From: Lanius collurio
Lineage: Eukaryota > Chordata > Aves > Passeriformes > Laniidae
Length of the DNA stretch: 64,000 nucleotides
Reading direction: 5' to 3'
NCBI GenBank assembly: GCA_020086605.1
Contig: JACBWW010000016.1
Span: 18,499,096-18,563,095, forward strand
Below are positions 39,193 to 52,600 of the stretch, piece by piece. The translations under genes and the position numbers were made by a program. A model generated the notes under the pieces. The model ran no database searches and was not told where the DNA came from. It saw only the letters and a list, made by a program, of their open reading frames with translations. The stretch's first letter is position 1. Every line of letters starts with the position of its first letter.

Positions 39193-39565
39193 CAACCAGA
39201 TGTTCATCTCACTTAGGAGTGGAGGCTGGGGGTAGCACTCTGTAATAGCCACTGACTTAATTTCATCCATCCTCTGCCATGCATTCTTTTGGTTCAGGTC
39301 ATCTGCATTACTTTTTTACTAGTGGTCCAGCACAAAGCTATTGCTCCTCTGGACCGGTGTGCAAATACTTAGTGAGACCTTCCAAGTCATCCTGAGTCCC
39401 TTAAAAAAGATGAATAACAGATTTGCCTACAAAATTATACAATTACTTCTGAGTAAGACTAAGGAGGAGAACTCTGCTTTAGTGCTAGTGGTGCTGAGAG
39501 ACTCTGAGGCACAAAGTTCATGCCAGCACTGCAGCAATGCTTTTGCAGGGTCATCATAGGGATGG

Positions 39566-39606
39566 TCTTCTCTCTGGATTTCAACACAGCCTGTGACAGA
39601 GTTTCC
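39566..39606 (+). mobile_element. possible CR1 reverse-transcriptase relic
   Basis: CTCTGGATTTCAACACAGCCTGTGACAGAGTTTCCTGAT translates as LDFNTACDRVS before a stop. It resembles the conserved LDFSKAFDTVSH block of CR1-type reverse transcriptases at both DNA and protein level. The match is only about 40 bases and the neighbouring sequence does not continue it clearly, so it may be chance. Confidence 0.3.
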
Positions 39607-41344
39607 TGATAAATGGGCTATGAGGATGCTGCTGCCAGTATGTGCTACCCTCTCACAGCCTTCTAGGGCACCTGCTGCAGGAGAAATCTGGCTGCCTCCT
39701 TTTGTGAGAAATCTGGTTGTGGTTATTAGAAGGGAATCCTACCCATCTCTATTCTGTATCCCCTGTCCTCTCCCCCAGGAGGAAAATGATAGGGAGCTTT
39801 TTCAATACCTATATTTTTCTTGTAGCACTTCCAGTTCCCTGTCCAAATCATGATTGTTTCCTGCTTTTAGGAAGTCTGAGGCGAGGAGCAGTGCAAATCT
39901 ATATTGTACACCCACATACCTAGTGTGGGGTCCTACTCATTTCTGTTGCTGGGAAACAACTTCTACTGGTTTGAGTAGAACAGGTAAATGCACTTAATCA
40001 TGTGGCAGAAGCTTTGACATTTCAGATCATCGTTATCTTCCCCTTTCCTTCCTCATGTGCAACTCAAAGTGGCTTATGCATTTGAGATCCAGCTGTGCAT
40101 ACCTGGATCTGTGATACTCAGACCACACTTTGAAGCTACTCCTGCCCTGAAATCACACTGTGTATATCCTTTACAAGCTGTAGGGAAGAATTATTCTAAT
40201 AAAACCTGATGCTAAAGCCCATCACAACTTTCCTATCTCTTCTTACATATCTTCTGATTATTGCAGAACTATAAAGCTCATCTGTTGTTTCTTAGAAACA
40301 AATTTAAAATAGTCCGAGTAATCCTTTTGGACTTGAGAAAAAATAAGTATTTCACACTATGGCCAGTCCCTGAAATACCTACAAGGGCTCCTCTGCTGAG
40401 CTGTCCTAGGGATATCGAGTTTGCTGTGAACTGGAAGGCTGTGACCAGGTCATCTTTTATTTATGTGGTAGGATCCCTTTATCAGTTTATCACAGAGTTT
40501 AGTGTTTTCAGGGCTTTTTTCAGTGCGCTCTTCCCCAAACATTTTCAGCCAACAAAGAGAAAAAACTGTCTGTTTTGGAAGTGTGTCTATAGTGCATGTT
40601 GCAGTGTGTGTCTAATCACTTTTAGTCTGCCTGCATGAGGAGTTAAGACTCGTCTCTCCTCTTGTTAGCACTGATCATGTGGAAAGCACCAAGAAAGCAG
40701 GGAAAAAAGCATCAAATAAGAGAAATGTCATAATTTGGCAAGCAGAATGAACTCCCCCTTCTCATTAGAAAATAGGTTTGTTTTCATGTGGAAGTAGATC
40801 TTGCAGGCACCGTGCTTTCTGAGCACATCTTATTGCATCTCTCTCTGTATGTGCCTAGCCCTGTGATGATAACTAGTCTCTAAACATGAAACAAAAGGAT
40901 GAATTCTGTCTGTATTTCTGTCAAGAGCAGAAAAATATAGCCACAACAAACCTAGAAGTTTGTAGGGTGAAGTAAGAAGAGAGACTTTCTTTTCAGAAGC
41001 AAAAAGTTATGACTATTTAAATCTCATTGGGATGATGTTCATTGGGGTCATCAGTCACACTTTTTGTTGATGTTGCTAACTTACACATGCACGTAGAAAC
41101 TGCCTTTCATGGGTGAAAAATGTCTTGCTTATTCACAAGCCTTGTAGAAATAAACATTATTTTATATATATCTGTACTGCTGGCAGCGAGGATTTTATTT
41201 GTCATGCCATGTGCCAAGATTTCATTAGTCAAAGTGTGAAAAATCCCATTTGCTGTGTTTTGGAGAGTTCCCATTGGAAGCATTTAGAGAGCAATTCATT
41301 GATCTTTCAGTCACTGGAAAGGAGAAGGGACTGGGCACTGGCCA

Positions 41345-41440
41345 ACAACATGGGACTCAGGGGTTTCTGCTTTAGTCCTCAACTTTGTAACCCATCCTCT
41401 TTTTGACTCTGAGCAAATTGCTTCATCTGTCCACATCTTG
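41345..41440 (+). mobile_element. possible MIR-like fragment
   Basis: The run TGACTCTGAGCAAATTGCTTCATCTGTCCACATCTTGAAT, preceded by TTTCTGCTTTAGTCCTCAACTTTGTAAC, follows the spacing of the forward MIR core (GACCTTGGGCAAGTTACTTAACCTCTCTGTGCCTCA...). Individual matches are weak. Confidence 0.33.
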
Positions 41441-43639
41441 AATCCCCAGTGACAAGGATCAGGCTTTCAAGTCATAAATTTGTTCAGTAGCATAAACTTA
41501 ATATCTCAGATATTAATATGGTGGTAACCACACGGTCAGACTCTTTGAGCTAAGTAAGTTTGATAAATGGAGGCAGGTCTGGGTCTCAACATAAGTTTTG
41601 GAGAAGCTCCAGAGCACAAACAGCATGACTCTTTAATTTCACTCTACACTGTCACAAAAAACCAAGCATACTTTTCTGCACACTTGGATCTCTGCCACTG
41701 CTGAAGTCCAGGTCCTGCTCTCTTAATCCCAAGCCTACCTCATTTGGGGGTTTATACAGGGAGGTAAGATCCCCGTGGTGTCCTTTCTGAATGAGGTCAC
41801 TGTGAAGATAGTAAAGAATCACGGAATAAGAGCTGCCAAAGAAATGGCTTTGGCTTGATGGATTTAACTTTGTGAAGCTGTGCATGTACCCATGAATGGG
41901 TAAACTCAAGAGTTTGAGGTCCTGCTCCTACCTGTGCTGGTGAACTGTCTCTACTACCCCTATTCCTCTGTGTAAAATAGCAAGACCCTGAAAGCCAACA
42001 TGAGTAAGATCAAGCTCAGCTTATTCAGATGGAAAGTATTGCTTTAGTTCCCTGAGAGTTTGCTTTACTTTTTTTAGGATGGGGTTGCCAAGTTCTGGAC
42101 AGAATTTACAGAACAAATCTCTTGGCATTGTAATTCATTGCAGAGGAGACCTAAGTTTATCAACTGAATTATAGTCGATGGAGCCTTATATCAGTTCTCC
42201 AAGTGTCCTTTTGGCTTCTTTTTGTGTTCCTTCTCCACCCTCATCAAGATGCTCAATGAAAGACTTAAATCTATTTTCACCTTATTTAGAGGCACCAACG
42301 ATAAAGCAAATGAAATATTATTCTTTCTGAGTAGTAAATTTATAGCAAGCAATAACAAATCCATGAGAATTTATATGGCCTTTTTCCAAAGAAACCAAGG
42401 ATTTGAATCCATATACTGAAAAATATATGTATATCTATTCCGGTGTTTAAAGAGCTGTGAGAAATCCTTTTCTTTAGTGAAATGAGAGGAAAGTCTCCCA
42501 AATCACCTATGACTGTCCTTTTAAAGCCTGAGTGTCGTAAGACGTTTAAAACTTTATTAAGCCTTTCTCATGCTTTTAGCTCCCTGACATATCTAAGAGG
42601 ATGCAGGTATGAGAAGAAGGAAAGTACTGTAGCATCAAACAGGCAAGCTTCCATTATGCATGCATGGGACAATGTGACTGAAGGCTCAGTGTCCATGTCT
42701 GCCCATGGAGATAAGGACTAGAAGCCTGACCAGATCTTCCCCTGAAGGAGCCATGGAAGATGTCAAGATACTCCCTTTGAACTGGAACAATGTCAGTGTT
42801 CCTAAAACCAAGCTGCCCCAGTCTCCTGCTGCCTCTGTTCATTATCTGTTGGTAGCTGTCACTTTGCTGCCGTTCTCTCAGCCAGCTCCCCACAAAAGGC
42901 ACTGTGCTCTCTCCTCCCAGGAAGCCCTGTGTTCAGTAGCTAAACACTGTTGGAGTTCTTTTGTTCTTTCTGTTCTCCTCTGTTCCTTCTCCTGTGATTT
43001 GGTCATGTTGGAGGATAAATGAGGTATCAGTATCAAACCAGCCTGGACTCCACTGAGGTTTCTTCCTCTAGTCTTGGATTTGAACTCTCTGTTCTGAGAA
43101 GCCTCTCAAGAATGACTGCCCATCACAGTGTCTTGCTTGTTTGACAGCTCAGGTGTCTGTGGCTCAATGGTAAAAGGGAATCTACCGCATTTCTAGATGG
43201 GCATTTCCCAGGCTGCCTGCTAGGGCACAGTTGGGGATCATGGGCCTGCAGAGCTTGCTTCAATATTGCTGGCAAATTCCTCCATGTCCTCACCAGTCCT
43301 CTTTTGACTACGCATGTGGAAGTCTTCAGACATGTCTGCAGTCAGATGCTTGCCGTGTTTTCAATCAACACAATTCAGTTTTAAATTATAGCTCTAAGAG
43401 TTTTTCAGGCTGTGCCGACAAGCCTGATACTTAAAAAAAAAGAAACAAACAGCAAACAACCAAGCTCCAAACCAGTGTGCTTTGAGAAGAACGGAGGGAA
43501 AGTGACATCCATTCTGGGAAGGAAGAAGCAAGAATAACAAAACCTGGCACCCTGGTCTGTGTTTGCTCTAATGATGCATCTCCATGTGCTTCGTGTCCTT
43601 TGGTGACACTGCCCTTTCTGTGCCATGTAGTGGATCGTC

Positions 43640-43925
43640 AGATGAGGAAGCTTGGCCCAAAATAAACGCCAGGCTGCTTTTCATCTCAGGGATTTGTTTG
43701 TGCCAAGTGAACAAAGTAACTTCTTTGTGGCTGTTTGCATTTGTCGTTCCAAGTTGTCTGAGCACTGGGTTATAAATACACACCACCAATTGATAGCCTC
43801 AATATGTCCAGTCGGACGAGCTTTGCGTGCTGGCAAGGAAAGCATTTGGCTTGCCTTAATTATTTTTGTTTTAATATTTTTTTTAAATGTTTGATATAAA
43901 TCAAAGATACTGTAAATATAGCACA
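43640..43925. promoter_or_regulatory. candidate conserved noncoding element with a paired TCF/LEF-type palindrome
   Basis: This AT-rich stretch carries TTAATTA and CAATTGATAG homeobox-type cores and a small CpG cluster (GTCGGACGAGC, TTGCGTGC at about 43810-43830). It ends in the inverted repeat TTTGAT-ATAA-ATCAAA at 43890-43905. The repeat could place two TCF/LEF or SOX-type sites head to head. No coding potential is seen. Function is inferred. Confidence 0.3.
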
Positions 43926-45195
43926 AGAGGAGTGGGTTCCTTCCTTATCCATGTTTTAGACTGGGTTTCTGTCCAATGATTTTAGGTAAATTTTGTTTCA
44001 TATGTGTATTCTTTGCAGCAATGTATGTAAAGGAGCGATGCCAAGCTGCATGTGGCATTTAATATTATTGACATTTTAAATGCAGAAATAAAATGAAGTC
44101 AGGATTTTACCAATTTACTTCCTCTTAAAGGAGATGTGAGGTACGAGAGGAACATGAAAGGCTGAGTTATTCTAAGCTCTGTCTTAGGAGTGCTCATGGT
44201 AAGCCAAGACCTGCTGTCCTGGGCCTGTGACAACAAGGCCCCTTAATCACCGGTGACTCTGAGCAGCCTGAGCTAAACCCTGAGTCTGGGGGACTCTCAG
44301 CCAAATCCTGACTCCTTCATCAAGGAATGTTCAGCTTTCTAGACTTGCTTTATTTCTGCACCCACCCCCAACCCCTACCGCTGAAAAACAATGCTGGTGA
44401 AAAATGCCTCCTTGGGAATTTAATTTGTATGGAAAGTATCTTATTTTTGTATCCAAATCTTCCAGTCTGTGTAGGTTTTCCATTTGCTTTCAGAAAAGAC
44501 ACTTTTTCATTGTTTTTCTCGTCCAAAATTCTTATTAAGAAACTGAATGCTTTTACCAAAAATGGGCATCTTTTCCTTCTCCTTTACCCCCTTCTTCATT
44601 CACAACATCCCTAAAAACAAGCTAAATTAAAGAAAACACATTTCTCTTTAAGAAATTCCCATGGAATTGATTTTGTTGTGGTTAATGTCTGCTTTGTCTG
44701 TGTTCTGTCTGGGGCTGGAAGAAAATTCCTTGAAACATTATCAGACAGTGCATCTCTGCAGCCCAAATGAGGTTCTAAACATCTCATTTATTCATTTATA
44801 TGATAATCCAGTAACCATAATTGCGGTCACTGGCTTATTTGCAATTTGTATATTGAAACAGTTGAGCACAGTCATTTGAAAACTGGATTCCTTTTCACAG
44901 GTCTCAGTCTCAGACACATTTCAGGAAAAATGTGCTTACTGGATGCAGTGAGATGCTGTGTGTTGTTACGTATACATGCACACGTATTTCTTTACTAATA
45001 ACCACATATCTATATAGAGAATATATGCATGTGGTTGGAAGTAAAAAAATCACAAGGTCTTGTGCCTGATTTTAAGTTTTGCTTTGAACCAGACTTTTCC
45101 AGGGTGACCTGGAAGCAATGTCCATGCAGAGCAGGAGGCAATTTTACACAGTGATGAGCCAGTTTCAGGTTCTGGTGCAAAAGGTGAGTCTGGGG

Positions 45196-45223
45196 CCATG
45201 TCCATGTGTCCATGTCCATGTGT
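45196..45223. repeat. perfect 14-base tandem duplication
   Basis: CCATGTCCATGTGT occurs twice in direct succession (45196-45209 and 45210-45223), with CCTACCTACC just after. It is a small, recent-looking slippage event. Confidence 0.9.
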
Positions 45224-45424
45224 GACCTACCTACCTGTGCTGGATCTGCATGGACTGAACTGGCCAGCATCAGTCTGTTCCAGACAGTCTGGTAGTGAAC
45301 GAGCCTTCACAAAGTCTGGTTCACACTGAAAAAGCATGAAAGAAAATAGAGCTGTGGGTCTATGTCCCTTTGTAAATCCGGTTTGCAGGAGTGGGCTTCT
45401 TACTTGCACTTATTCCTGTGTGAG

Positions 45425-45960
45425 TGAGTTAAGGGCGAGTAATATAAATTGAAGCCTAATTTTTTCTTTGAAGCCGTTAACACCCACCCACAAGCAACAG
45501 GAAACAGACTTCAACTTTAATTAGTACCAACACATTCAAAATTCCCCCTATATTTGCCTTCAAGTGCAGCAAAGCAGCTTCAAAGCTAAAAGCTTCTTCA
45601 CTTTCTAAGTAATAATGAGGTATTAATGAGGCAATTAGGGGCTTGTAAACATGGTGTCAAAGAGATATGAACTAATCACTAGCAACAGGAAAAAGACAGA
45701 TCCCTCTGACTTCAGTGCTCTGTGCTCTCCCTAGGCCCCTGAGGCATTCTGTGCTTGTAAACTAATCCACAAAAATGTTCTAGATTAATTCAAAACACTA
45801 TCCTCTTTTTAATTCCCTGACTGTCTTCGGGCTTGTTTCTGAATAGATGCTCTGTGTGAAGGCTTTTAAATACACACTTTTGTTATGGCAATAAAACCCA
45901 GATTGAAGTTCTCTTGTGCTAAGATGTCAATTTATATTTGGTTCTCTTCTTAGATACATA
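45425..45960. promoter_or_regulatory. candidate homeobox-motif-rich noncoding element
   Basis: Several TAATTA, TAATGAG and CAATTAGG cores occur here, including TAATAATGAGGTATTAATGAGGCAATTAGG at about 45610-45640, with little repeat content and no coding frame. Such clustering is common in vertebrate conserved noncoding elements, but AT-rich sequence also generates these cores by chance. Confidence 0.25.
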
Positions 45961-46426
45961 TGAAATACTTCTAAATAATTTGTTAGAGTATTTCTTCCAG
46001 TTTATTTCCTTTTAGGCTATTTAATTAAATAAAATAAAGCACATAATTTAATTAGAACTGACAAACACCACTTTTTTTTTAGCCCCTAGAATTTGAAATG
46101 TTTGCATTGAAAGTGAAGGATTAAATACACCAGTTAAATCTTGGAGTGATGCAGAAAGGGCAGGGACAAACATTTCCCCTCACAGATTTGTTAGCTTGAA
46201 TGTTGGACTGGGATTAGTACAGTCTGATTTTATGAGAGTTGCTTTTTCGATTCTCATTTCCTTGTAGCAATAGAGTTCAGATCTCATCTATCTAATGCTG
46301 AAATCAACCTGTCATGCTGCTTTCTGTTGCTAAAGGAAAGCTCACAGCAGGTTTATCCACAGTAATATATCAAATGTTGTTCTGCTGTCGTGATAGATTT
46401 TGAGGTTATCCCTATTAGAAAACCCT

Positions 46427-46655
46427 AAAATCACAGAATGATTTGCATTTGAAGGAACCTTACAGATCATCTTGTTCCACCCCCACTACCGTGGGCAGAG
46501 CCACCTTCCATTAGACCAGGTTGCTCAAAGTCCCATCCAGCCTGGCCTTGAGCACTTCCAGGGATAGGGCATCCACAGCTTCTCTGGACAACCTGTGTCA
46601 GTGTCTCACCACCCTCACAGGGAAGGTTTTTCTCTTAATGATTCCAAAATTTTGT
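46427..46655 (-). mobile_element. CR1 LINE 3' end, 5'-truncated
   Basis: Read on the plus strand it starts with ATCACAGAATGATTTG and GAAGGAACCTTACAGATCATC, then passes through ACTACCGTGGGCAGAGCCACC, AGACCAGGTTGCTCAAAG, CATCCAGCCTGGCCTTGAGCA, TCCAGGGATAGGGCATCCACAG and CACCACCCTCACAGGGAAGG. This is the reverse complement of the untranslated 3' end of avian CR1 retroposons. The element is therefore inserted on the minus strand and lacks everything 5' of about its last 220 bases. It is moderately diverged, and an A-rich run (46677-46695) lies just beyond its truncated end. Confidence 0.93.
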
Positions 46656-49600
46656 ATTTTCTAGGTGCAAGTAGAAAAAGAAAAAAAAAAAGAAAAATCC
46701 CCTTACAATACAAAAAATGTCACAGATATTCACATGACTCTAGATGGTGAAGCTTTAGGAAAAGCATAGACTGAAGAATTTCATAAGCTGGGAGCAAACA
46801 CATACAACATCCCTGATATGTACTCTCCAAATGTTCACATGACAGCTGAAATTCTGACCTTCAAATTATCTCCACAGATGGTATAGCTCCACAACTGGAA
46901 GTACTACTGATTTGAGAGAGGATTTTTGGATATGGCATGTTGTCTCCTGGAGATTAGTGTGAAACTCCATATCCTTTCTCTGTGTGATCTCATTATAGTC
47001 AGCTCTCTAGGGGTGAAAAGTGAGTTCACTAAACCAACTTATTGTGAAAAAATATTGTGAAACATAACACACTGTGGTTTGATCCTGCATTCTCACAGGT
47101 ATATGTTGGAAATCACTTGGTTGAAGTCAGTAACATGTGTGTTAAGCTCTCAGAAGTAAAAACAGAATGGAGGCCCTAATAGTTTTTCCTACATCAGGAA
47201 TTTGATCTAATCCACGGGAAAATTGTACATGAGTTCAACAATCCAGCACTTTGCCTAGTAGTGTGCAGCTGATTATAACTCTGGAATTGTCCCTCAGCAG
47301 ACCAGTCAAAAATGCTCTCCAAACATTTCTGAGAAGAATTCTTACAACAATGATGGTGGTAAATCATGTCTGCAAATATGAAAGCCAGTACTGGCATCTC
47401 CAGAAATACAGTTTATTGTTTGCATTTTCAGCAGCATTTTCTTCTGGACATTACTCACCTCTCATAGCAGCTGGTTATTGTTGCAGTAGAGATTAATGAG
47501 TGTTCAATGCTGTCACAATTGGCTCTTCTAGAGGTTAGCTTGCAGAACTTCATCGACTGTCTCCTTCACCTAAGTCCACCTAATTTATGGCTAGTTTAGA
47601 AAATTCCAAGTTTTATTAAAACCTTTGCACATTGAAGAATCAGCCTCCCCCAGTGGTACTGTGCAGTCTAATAATGTCCTTCCCCTCAATATTGACTCTT
47701 GCAAGGCTTTAGTTTGTACTTGGATATGACCAAATCTTTTTCTTCTGGATATGAGATTTTGTTACAGCATCTCTGGCCAAGCGAAGCAGCCCTCGGGTAT
47801 CCCATTGTGCTTGTGGCAGGTTTTGGGCAAGACACCACCCCTTCCAGGCTGCATGTAAATTCCCAGACCACAAGCACACACACTCCTGGCTTTCACCCAG
47901 AGCTTTGTGCCTGGGAGCTCACAGCCCAATGAAGATTTTGGTGTGTAGTTGTAGGGCCAGGAAGGTTGACACTTGGGTGAAGATTTCATCAGCTCTCATT
48001 AAGCAAGCACACATAGGCCAGTGTCACAACCTTTCTAGTATTTCTTTCCTCAAGCACAAGAGCCATCAGTATCTGTGATGCTGTTGGGAAGAGACCACAG
48101 CTACAGACATCAGCTGCAAACACATCTTGGGTGGTTCCTCCTGGGCATACAAAGTGCCTGAAACCTCTGACTCCTACTGAAAATTGAAAGGAGTTTGGGA
48201 CTGGTGACCCTAAATGCAGCTGGTCAGTAAATCACAGCTCTGGCCCAGAGTCCCAGAGAGGAGGGAATCCCCGGCATCCTGCCGTGAGTGCCTGGAGCAG
48301 AGGCCGAGGTGTGGGGAGGGGGGCAGCCACAGCATCCCCTTTTCAATGTGTGAGACAGCAGACCTGCCTTGTTAGCTCAGACCTGTGGTGCTTGGGACAT
48401 TGCCTTTCCTTCACCTCTTTCCTTCCTCTCCTCCTGTGTTAATCCTACATAACTCTCTCTGCTCTTTCCATCTGGGCAGGGATCTTAAAAGACCCCTACA
48501 GTTCTGCAGGGCCTCTCCTGTTTGTGTGTAATAATACAGGATGGCTGGACCATTAACACCTTCTCCGAGCACAGCATGTTAGAGCTGCAACATTTTCCAG
48601 CTTGGGCTCCTTTGCCAAAGGGTATTGTGTGTGCATGCTCAACTTTTCTTTTAAAATCCCAAATAGGGTTTTCTTTTCTCTCTTCCTTCCAGGTTGTGTG
48701 TGTTTTTGCTATTGGTATCCATGGGACTTTTCCTCTCGTGTTTCCTTTAGAGGTAATATAGTCTGGAGTTGGGTTTTTTTGTTTCTTCTCCTTCTCCCCA
48801 CCAAACTACGGTTTCTGGGAGGGTGGTAACTGAGAAGGAGAGGCTGAGTGAGTCTGTAGACTCATAGGTGAACCTTTACGTGGAGCACTTTGCTTTGAGG
48901 TCGTTAGTTCAAAGAGAACTGAAGTGACATCTACAGGGTTCTGCCGTCTGAGAGCTAGGAGCTGGGTTTCCATTACAAAAACATGATGCAGGCAGGTTAC
49001 TAGGGACTTATGACTGAGTTGGATTCCCTGGAACATAACAGAGAGTTACCACCGAAAAGTTTTTCAAACTTGAGACATTCCTAGTAGCTCTGTCACATAC
49101 ATAATTTTGAGGATCTAAGAAGGGCCAGCTCAAATCCCAGCTGTGCCTCCTGGATTGGTAACTCAAGGATAGGGGAGAGGAGCTTTGTAAAGAAGGTACG
49201 GCAAGTAAAGAAAATGAGGTTTCACTCCAAGGACACAGCTTCATGCATTGACATGAATATATCGTAAGTGTATAAACAAATTTCTGTGACCAAGAGATAC
49301 ATGGCAAAGAATGACTTGCAAGTGCATGTGAAGTTGGTCTGAAATCCAGATAAGCAGTGAGCAAAAAGCAGTATGAGGGGGAGGGATCTCTACAACAGCA
49401 GAGGTGTCTTCTCCTTCCCTTCATGTGAAACTCCTGCCAGCAAAACTGACGGGAGGAACTTCAGATGGACCAGGATGTGTCTTGTGGTTAGTGACAACCC
49501 AGCTTTGTTTCTAAGTGGATAGGCACATCTTTTTAAGAAGATTTTACTGTCTGCCTGTAGCTTTCTGAGGTGAAATCTTACTCCACCAAAACTGGGAGTC

Positions 49601-52600
49601 ATTCTCCTCAGCTGGGTGGGGACAGGAGTTCCCCATCTCCGACCTTAAAACAAAAATGACACAAGAAACTGGGATCAGCCAAAAGCAGCTGTAATATAAC
49701 ACTAGTGAGAGAGAGCAGTTGCCACGAGTGATTTTGTCACCTGCACTGAAGAGTGCTGGAGATGATGTGACCAGAAACAAGTCAGGCCAGTGACCTTTCA
49801 CCTGAGCTTGGGCCTGCCCTAAATCACACAAAGAGCTGTGGAAGCTGTAAACCTGGAGCGCTGTTGACTGTGAGGTGAGCCATGAGCTAAAATGTGGAAC
49901 ACCATCGATGACTCTCTCAGGAGTGGAGAGTCTCTCAAGGATCTCCTCGTGTCAGAATGGTCACCTGAGACACAGCGAGAAATGACCAGTGCCACTTATG
50001 AGCTTTGTTCCCTTTCTGCCCTCAGCTCCGCAGGGGCTGTTGCTGAACTGCTGGAGTTTTCCGTGCTGCAGTTCCCTGGCATGGGAACGTGTTAACAGTC
50101 TGTTTAGCTGGTCTTTGTAGGCTACAAGCTTTGTGTATGCATATGCTCTGAGAGATTTGTCAGAGCCTTTCCTGGAATGGGGTGCTGATTAGCCAGGGCC
50201 TCCTAAGAGCTCGTAATGGAAATCAATATAATGGTTGTTATAACTAATGATAACAAAGTCAAGAATGGCAACAAAAAGCTTCAGAGCACAATGTCCTTTG
50301 ATTTTGAGGCTTTTTAAGGGGAGCAGAAAAGAATTATTTGAGGACATAATAAAGGAACCCCCTCCCTTTCATAGAACTTCTCCTGGGAAAAATATTTTAT
50401 TGAGAGAGGGTATGTTAGCCAAAGCAAGACATAAATATTTTACTTATTAGAGCACAGGCTGTTTCTCTTCTCGTTGGCTTCTTTGCCAAGGCTGGCCTCA
50501 GACAGAAATTTGCAGTGTCCGTTTCTGTACTGTGTGGAGGGGGAACTGGAGGCATGGAGACCCAGGACTGAAAGCCTGCCAAAAAAAAAAGAAAAAAAAC
50601 CCAAAACTTTTGTTAGAGAAATTGTCTTGCTCATAAAATGTGACATTTGCATGGCAGTCACCAAGATTGTTTTTTTCCTTATAGACAGGGCTTTGGAGCA
50701 AGATGTGGAAAGCACACTGTGTATTGAATTGGGCAAAGGTATCAGATCTCAGCAGCCAACTTGACAACAAAACTGATTACTGTGTGAGGGCAGAGCACAT
50801 ACTGCCATCTTTCTAATACACACTGCCCTGTGTGAGTTCTCTGATGTCTAATAGGGCTTAGGCTGAGCATGATTTCTCTCCCTGGGAGGGCTAATAAGAT
50901 TTCATTCCCTTCTACCTGACTGTTTCCACAAGATGTGGAGAAATGTGGCATCACTGAGCTCTCCATCATCATTGCACTTCATTGTGTCAGATAATCTTCA
51001 AAAAGGAGAGAGACAGGAAGGCAGAGATGCGCAGGCAGCTGAACTCATGTAACACCTGAAATCATAGGTGCATTTCTTCCCCTTAGAGCTGTTCAATGAC
51101 TTTTAAAATCTGTCAAGGACAACACCTGTAAGTCTCCATCTCAGTGTCCTTACACTGGAGATTCTGAGAACCTGAGTGCAGGGGGCAGTTGCTGAGAGAA
51201 GTGGGGCTGTATTTCTTTCATGTGCTGACTCCTGTAGCATAAGTGTCTGGTTCTGAGCACAGATGGATCCAGAGTAACAGTTTTTATCTTTTTATACCCA
51301 TTTTTTAAGGATGCTGTCTGCACTGGTAGTTTATAACAGATGTCCAAGGAAAAGTATAAAGACAAGACAGATGATATCCATAGTTCTCCAAGGTGTTCTT
51401 TCTCAGCCTCTGGAAAATTGTTGTTCAGAGACATTGAGCCAGATGTGATGGCTGTTGTATTTTGATACCTCTGCAACTGATTTTTCTTCTGTGCTTTTGT
51501 TTATCTAACTGTTGAGCCCGTGTAAAGGGCTGGCACTTGCCAAAGAGCTCCAGAGTTTAACAACCTCTGTGACTGTGTAAAAAACCTCCTTCCCCTCTTC
51601 TGCTCTCTACACACCTCCAGCTTATTCTGGCTGGCTCTTTGAAGCCACCACCTCTTGGAATTCACAAAGTGCTGTCCATCCCTCACTGCTCACGTAATTC
51701 TCTCTTGGGTTTTATAGGACTTGAGTATATCTATTTTCTTTTCTACCCTCTAGCATCTTAGTGCATTCTCACACAAAAGTTCTCCACCCATTTTCTCCCA
51801 TATCTCCTATTCCAGTTTTACTATATTCTTGGATATATTCAGTGGAAAAGCATGGATAAAAACTGCCAGTTTCCCAGGGCCAAGCCAAGGGTTGTTTGGC
51901 TTGTAGCATCACTTAGAGAAGTTTAGCATTTGTTCCATGCTTGAATTCTTACTGGTGAGCTGAAAGAGGGCAAGAAAAGGTGATCCAGAACCTGATATGG
52001 CTGGTTTCTGCTCTATCATGTTAACTCTCCAGCTGCACTGTCTGGAATGAAAGCAGGTTCAATTGAATTAGAAGTGGAGAAAGTTTGTCAGTGAGTTGGC
52101 AGATAAATTTTGCTTTACACCATGGAAACAGATATGGTAGTAGAAATCCTTGCCAGTCAGTGTGCATTCTCTCCAGCTCTCTCTGCCAGTGAGAAGATAC
52201 AGCAAAAACCAACATTTTTCTTGCCTGCTATTGCATTGTGAATCTGCTTAGCCACATATTCATCCTCTGGTCTGTGAATGCTTTTCAGATTGAGTATCTG
52301 TTGGTGAAAATAGTTCAGAGGTGACTGGTTTATGTTTAACCCCTTGAAACTGTTTTCAAAAAGTTTTTTTGCAAATGCTGGCTTTTTTAGCCCCTTTTTT
52401 TCCCACCCAGGGAATTCAGTCTGGGTACAGGGTATCTGCAAGGGGTTTGCAGAAGGTTACACTCCAAAGCTGAGCATGTGTTTTTATGAAATGCATGAAT
52501 AGCTTTGACCACACTGAGGAAAAATACTCTCTGTAAAACTTCAGCCATTGCAAGGCAAGCTGTGAAGCTGGAAATGTGGTGCTGTCAAGAAAAAAGAGTT

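Larger units (their letters stand above)
33441..46426. other. noncoding DNA upstream of the CpG island
   Basis: This is the 5' flank of TRABD2B, or part of intron 1 if the first exon lies further up. Besides the CR1 pieces, the compound microsatellite at 37.8 kb, the poly-G run and the regulatory candidates at 43.6 and 45.4 kb, I see only AT-rich unique sequence. The 160-codon frame at 34343-34825 has no family resemblance. Confidence 0.55.

Noticed and set aside
41808..41850. AGAATCACGGAATAAG, similar to the end of a reversed CR1
   Set aside because: Only about 12 bases agree and the following sequence does not continue as CR1.
43150..43240. tRNA-like start (GTGGCTCAATGGTAAAAGGG)
   Set aside because: It resembles a tRNA A box only. 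No B box (GGTTCRANNCC) or acceptor-stem pairing follows at the right distance.
51510..51790. Stretch reminiscent of an old repeat (TTAACAACCTCTGTGACTGTG...)
   Set aside because: I could not match it to CR1, MIR or an LTR with ordered blocks. It may be unique sequence.
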